A stretch of 8,852 nucleotides of DNA from Thermoplasmatota archaeon. GTDB taxonomy: Archaea; Thermoplasmatota; Thermoplasmata; Thermoplasmatales; Thermoplasmataceae. The notes beneath the pieces were generated by a model. It did no database searches and was not told the origin of the DNA. It saw nothing but the letters and a program-made list of their open reading frames with translations. Position 1 is the first letter of the stretch; every line of letters begins with the position of its first letter. The stretch lies in the NCBI GenBank assembly GCA_023379355.1, contig JAMCUD010000076.1, positions 1-8,852 on the forward strand, read 5' to 3'. Shown piece by piece: positions 5,572-8,852 of the stretch. The position numbers and the translations under genes were made by a program.

Positions 5572-8256
5572 ATGGAAAGTAAATATCAGGTTTTAAGAAA
5601 ATTTAAGGTAAGAGGCAAGGATTTTTCATATTATTCCCTGAAAGAAATTGACAGGGACGGGAAAATTTCAAAACTTCCAGTTTCAATAAGAATAATACTT
5701 GAATCACTCATCAGAAATTTTGACGGCAAAACAGTAAGGGAAGAGGATATAGAAAATCTTATCAACTGGAATCCGAAAAAACCATCAGACAGTGAGATAC
5801 CATTCACCGTATCCAGGGTCCTGATGCAGGATTTCACTGGCGTTCCTGCCGTGGTCGATCTTGCTGCAATGAGAAACAAGGTTAAGGAGATGAATAAGGA
5901 CCCAGAGGTCATAAACCCGCTCGTTCCCGTAGATCTGGTTATAGATCACTCAGTGCAGGTTGATTTCTTTGGAACTGAAGAATCTTTTCAGGAAAATCAG
6001 GACAGAGAGTTTGAAAGGAATTCGGAAAGATACAGGTTCCTGAAATGGGCACAGAAAGCATTCAAAAACATGAGGATAGTTCCACCATCTGTGGGTATTG
6101 TACACCAGGTAAATCTGGAATACCTTGGTCAGGTTGTGATGACAAAACAGGATGGGGGAGAGAATTTAGCTTATCCAGACAGCCTGGTTGGAACCGATTC
6201 ACACACAACCATGATCAACGGTCTTGGAATTGTTGGATGGGGCGTTGGGGGAATTGAGGCTGAAGCTGCGATGCTTGGCCAACCAGTAACTTTCAAAACG
6301 CCCGAGGTGGTAGGGGTCAATCTCACAGGAAAGCTGAAACCTGGGGTGACAGCAACAGACCTTGTCCTGACTCTCACCGAACTGCTTCGTAAACATAATG
6401 TTGTGGGAAAATTTGTTGAATTCTTTGGAAACGGAATAGGTTCACTTGCCCTTCCAGACAGGGCCACACTCTCAAACATGTGCCCTGAATACGGGGCAAC
6501 AATGGCACTTTTCCCTGTGGACGGCGAAACATTGAATTATCTCAGAATCACCGGGAGAAGTGAGGAACAGATAGATCTTGTCGAAAAGTACCTGAAAGAG
6601 CAGGGTCTTTTTGGAACAGAAGCTGCATCATCATTCTCTGAGGTCATAGATCTAAATCTCGACGATGTAAAACCCAGTGTTTCAGGCCCGAAGTTGCCTC
6701 AACAGAGAGTTGACCTTGAAAACATAGGAAACAGTTTCATGAAGTTCATGGAAGAATCCGGGCAGCAGACAGAGACTGGGAACAGGCAGAAACAGATCCT
6801 GCTGAAGAGTGCCGAAATAACCCTCAATGGCAAAAGTGAAACTCTGATGGACGGAGATGTGGTTATTGCTGCAATAACAAGCTGCACCAATACAAGCAAC
6901 CCAAGAGTGATGGTCGGGGCTGGTCTACTTGCAAAGAAAGCTGTGGAACTGGGACTGAAGGTCAATCCAAAGGTAAAAACAAGCCTTGCTCCCGGTTCAA
7001 GAGTGGTAACAGAATACCTTAATAGATCAGGGTTGCAAAGTTACCTAGATGAGCTTGGTTTCTACCTGGTAGGTTACGGATGTACAACCTGCATAGGAAA
7101 CAGCGGACCTCTTGATGAGAATATTGAAAAAGCCATCATAGATAACAAGCTAAATACAGCAGCTGTTTTATCGGGCAACAGGAATTTCGAGGCCAGGATA
7201 CACAGAAATGTAAGGGCAAATTATCTGATGTCGCCACCACTGGTTGTGGCGTTTGCACTGGCTGGAAAAATAACAACGGATCTTCATAATGAACCCCTGG
7301 GGGTATCCAAAACAGGAAAAAAAGTCTACCTAAAGGATGTCTGGCCATCTGAAGATGAAATCTCTGCCGTTATAAACAGCAGCCTTGACAGGAATATGTT
7401 TGTTGAGAAGTATTCCAATCTGGATGTTTATAACAAGAAATGGGAAAGCCTTGAGGCACCTATGGGGGAAATTTACGATTGGGATCCTAAGAGCACTTAC
7501 ATAAGGAGAGTGCCATTCTTTGATGCATTCAACCCAAACCAGTTACTTGAGGTCAAGCAGATAAAGGATGCACGCCCACTGCTTGTTATGGGGGATTCAG
7601 TAACAACAGATCATATATCTCCTGCAGGTGCAATAGGAAAAGACAGCCCAGCAGGAAAATATCTAATTGAGAATGGAATCGAACCAAAGGATTTCAACTC
7701 GTACGGTTCCAGAAGGGGAAATCATGAGGTTATGATGAGAGGAACTTTTGCAAACAACCGTATCAGGAACCTTATGGTGGAGAGAGAAGGAGGGTTTACC
7801 AAACACTACCCTGATGGGAAAGAGACCACAGTCTATGAAGCTGCAGTCCAGTACATGAAAAATAACGTCCCACTGGTTGTGTTTGCCGGCGTTGAATACG
7901 GTACGGGAAGTTCCAGGGACTGGGCTGCAAAGGGGCCTCTCCTTCTGGGAATAAAAGCTGCTGTTGCAAAAAGCTATGAAAGAATCCACAGGAGTAACCT
8001 CATTGGAATGGGGGTTCTTCCGCTCCAGTTCAACGAAGGCGATGTAAAGTCTCTGAAAATTGACTTCACCCAGCCGGTTACAATAAACATTGACGGTTCT
8101 CTTAAACCCATGGGAAAAGCCGAAATGGAATTCACTGACATATCAGGAAAAAAATCAAAAACCGGTCTTACAGTAAGGCTGGATACTCCGGTTGAGGTTG
8201 AATATTTCCAGAGTGGTGGTATTCTGAACTTCGTTCTTAAGAGATTTGTATCTTAA
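5572..8256 (+). CDS. acnA: Aconitate hydratase (aconitase), AcnA/IRP1 type
   Basis: A full-length 894-residue aconitase, converting citrate to isocitrate through cis-aconitate in the TCA cycle. Length and residue numbering follow the AcnA/IRP1 family almost exactly (E. coli AcnA 891, human IRP1 889). The [4Fe-4S] ligands are Cys438 (ITSCTNTSNP) and Cys504/Cys507 (GYGCTTCIGNSGP). Substrate and catalytic residues are in place: Asp125-His126 in IDHSVQVDFFG, GTDSHTTMINGLG, Arg537 and Arg542 in GNRNFEARIH, the swivel-domain opening GDSVTTDHISPAGAIG, and Ser781-Arg782 in YGTGSSRDWAAKGP, where the family has its catalytic Ser. The N-terminus matches the family without an extension, supporting ATG 5572. 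It is flanked by hairpins on both sides and looks monocistronic. As the cluster is oxidant-labile, a nearby peroxiredoxin is fitting, but co-regulation is not shown. Confidence 0.97.
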   Translation: MESKYQVLRKFKVRGKDFSYYSLKEIDRDGKISKLPVSIRIILESLIRNFDGKTVREEDIENLINWNPKKPSDSEIPFTVSRVLMQDFTGVPAVVDLAAMRNKVKEMNKDPEVINPLVPVDLVIDHSVQVDFFGTEESFQENQDREFERNSERYRFLKWAQKAFKNMRIVPPSVGIVHQVNLEYLGQVVMTKQDGGENLAYPDSLVGTDSHTTMINGLGIVGWGVGGIEAEAAMLGQPVTFKTPEVVGVNLTGKLKPGVTATDLVLTLTELLRKHNVVGKFVEFFGNGIGSLALPDRATLSNMCPEYGATMALFPVDGETLNYLRITGRSEEQIDLVEKYLKEQGLFGTEAASSFSEVIDLNLDDVKPSVSGPKLPQQRVDLENIGNSFMKFMEESGQQTETGNRQKQILLKSAEITLNGKSETLMDGDVVIAAITSCTNTSNPRVMVGAGLLAKKAVELGLKVNPKVKTSLAPGSRVVTEYLNRSGLQSYLDELGFYLVGYGCTTCIGNSGPLDENIEKAIIDNKLNTAAVLSGNRNFEARIHRNVRANYLMSPPLVVAFALAGKITTDLHNEPLGVSKTGKKVYLKDVWPSEDEISAVINSSLDRNMFVEKYSNLDVYNKKWESLEAPMGEIYDWDPKSTYIRRVPFFDAFNPNQLLEVKQIKDARPLLVMGDSVTTDHISPAGAIGKDSPAGKYLIENGIEPKDFNSYGSRRGNHEVMMRGTFANNRIRNLMVEREGGFTKHYPDGKETTVYEAAVQYMKNNVPLVVFAGVEYGTGSSRDWAAKGPLLLGIKAAVAKSYERIHRSNLIGMGVLPLQFNEGDVKSLKIDFTQPVTINIDGSLKPMGKAEMEFTDISGKKSKTGLTVRLDTPVEVEYFQSGGILNFVLKRFVS

Positions 8257-8269
8257 GAACACATATTTT
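8233..8269 (+). terminator. Perfect 9-bp inverted repeat over the aconitase stop codon, then a T-run
   Basis: GTTCTTAAG (8233-8241) and CTTAAGAAC (8252-8260) are exact reverse complements with a 10-base loop. The TAA stop (8254-8256) lies in the right arm, and TTTT follows at 8266-8269. Probably a terminator or 3'-end stabiliser for the aconitase mRNA. It could also be a dimeric-regulator site for the next gene, whose TATA box is about 37 bases downstream. Confidence 0.4.
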
Positions 8270-8296
8270 GATCATGCAGTAAATTACGCAAGAAAA

Positions 8297-8305
8297 GGTT
8301 ATATC
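8297..8305 (+). promoter_or_regulatory. TATA box of the right-edge gene (leaderless)
   Basis: GGTTATATC is centred 28 bases before the ATG at 8329, repeating the peroxiredoxin's AAGGTTATAT core. GGGGA directly touches the ATG, too close to serve as a ribosome binding site. Confidence 0.55.
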
Positions 8306-8328
8306 TAACATGTTGTATTCTCTGGGGA

Positions 8329-8852
8329 ATGTACATATCAGCTCCATCCGGGACAAAGCTACTGGCAAGTCACCTTATTCCGGAAGAGGAGTATTCCAAG
8401 CTCGATAGCGCTGATTTTAACACTTACGGAGAGGAAAAATCTCTTGAGATAATTCAATTTATGAGAGATCTTGACTGGGTTTACATATCATTCGACGAAG
8501 GTGACCGTATATCCCTTAGGCCCACAGAAAAAGGCCTTCACATTTTTGAAGATGGCCTTAAGGATGAATTTGTTAAGGATCAGAAGCCCCTCATTGAACT
8601 GATTCGCAAATATATATTGAAAAAGCTTTCAGGGGAGGATTTCAGCCAGGAGACTCAAGACCTTGCAGATTATTATATGAAAAGTGGAAACTACACTCGC
8701 GCAATTGATTTTGGATCAAATGCAATAAAGCTTGGTCTTAAAACAAAGGACGAAAGACTCCTCGCAAAGGGCCACTATCTTTATGGAACGATTAATCTAT
8801 ACAAACTGGAACTTGGATATGCACAGAGTCATCTGGAAAAAGCAGATCGGAA
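8329..8852 (+). CDS. Winged-helix-like / TPR-repeat protein, function unknown, 3' end beyond the window
   Basis: An open frame of 174 codons runs off the right edge without a stop. Codon use matches the neighbouring genes, and a well-placed TATA box precedes the ATG, so I treat it as real. Residues 38-73 (SLEIIQFMRDLDWVYISF, then DRISLRPTEKGLHIF) resemble the last helix and beta-wing of a winged-helix domain, with the T-x-KG ending common in archaeal regulators. From about residue 109 the pattern LADYYMKSGNYTRAIDFGSNA is a good TPR unit, followed by a second pair of helices at about 143-174 (LLAKGHYLYGTINLYKLELG). No catalytic motif is visible. A DNA-binding or protein-scaffolding role is possible, but neither the partner nor the function can be named. 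Start: ATG 8329 is the only ATG in frame after the aconitase gene. Confidence 0.75.
   Translation, partial: MYISAPSGTKLLASHLIPEEEYSKLDSADFNTYGEEKSLEIIQFMRDLDWVYISFDEGDRISLRPTEKGLHIFEDGLKDEFVKDQKPLIELIRKYILKKLSGEDFSQETQDLADYYMKSGNYTRAIDFGSNAIKLGLKTKDERLLAKGHYLYGTINLYKLELGYAQSHLEKADR

Noticed and set aside
6171..6479. Minus-strand open frames inside aconitase, about 100 codons
   Set aside because: Complement of conserved aconitase sequence with all catalytic motifs intact on the plus strand.
8233..8260. Iron-responsive element, given that aconitase and IRP1 are related
   Set aside because: The hairpin lacks the IRE bulged C and CAGUGN loop; IRE regulation is not known in archaea.
1..8852. CRISPR array, tRNA or rRNA gene
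   Set aside because: No regularly spaced repeats, tRNA T-arm pattern or conserved rRNA segment was seen on either strand.

Overview
The window looks like a piece of an archaeal chromosome, most likely from the Thermoplasmata (Thermoplasmatales-type acidophiles). The grounds are a moderately AT-rich composition, Arg codons dominated by AGG/AGA, archaeal TATA boxes about 25 bases upstream of start codons that lack a Shine-Dalgarno site (leaderless genes), and the protein set. The lineage is an inference from style, not from a marker gene. Most of the window is ordinary housekeeping and transport, with two eroded insertion-sequence scars.

Layout: positions 1-339 (minus) hold the C-terminal part of a decayed ISL3-type DDE transposase, broken by a frameshift and running off the left edge. 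At 426-1172 (plus) is a short, soluble-looking S49 (SppA-type) serine-lysine protease with its own TATA box. It meets, tail to tail with 5 bases between the stop codons, a two-gene minus-strand operon (4703 down to 1178). The operon encodes the two halves of a type IV ABC exporter. Their motifs are complementary: one nucleotide site should be degenerate (catalytic Glu replaced by Asp, LSEGQ signature opposite) and the other canonical. The second gene starts inside the first, behind a strong GGAGG, so the subunits are probably translationally coupled.

Divergent from the operon is a Bcp-type peroxiredoxin (4850-5314), leaderless and followed by a hairpin plus T-run. The 257-base gap between the peroxiredoxin and aconitase is not empty. 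After the terminator-like hairpin it contains what appears to be the right end of an IS200/IS605-type element: a TnpB-tail-like reading frame with a stop in it and a structured hairpin ending in TCAC, i.e. the 3' part of an omega-RNA scaffold, with no tnpB gene beside it. Next comes a full-length aconitase (5572-8256) with all three iron-sulfur cysteines. Its stop codon lies in a perfect 9-bp inverted repeat. Finally a leaderless gene (8329 to the right edge) encodes a winged-helix-like N-terminus followed by TPR-like helices, and is cut by the window end.

Functional links: aconitase (TCA cycle; oxygen-sensitive cluster) and the peroxiredoxin (peroxide removal) both fit an aerobic acidophile, but they appear to be separate transcription units. 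I find no clear new defence or biosynthetic system. The best candidate for something unrecorded is the orphan omega-RNA-like IS end at about 5405-5512.
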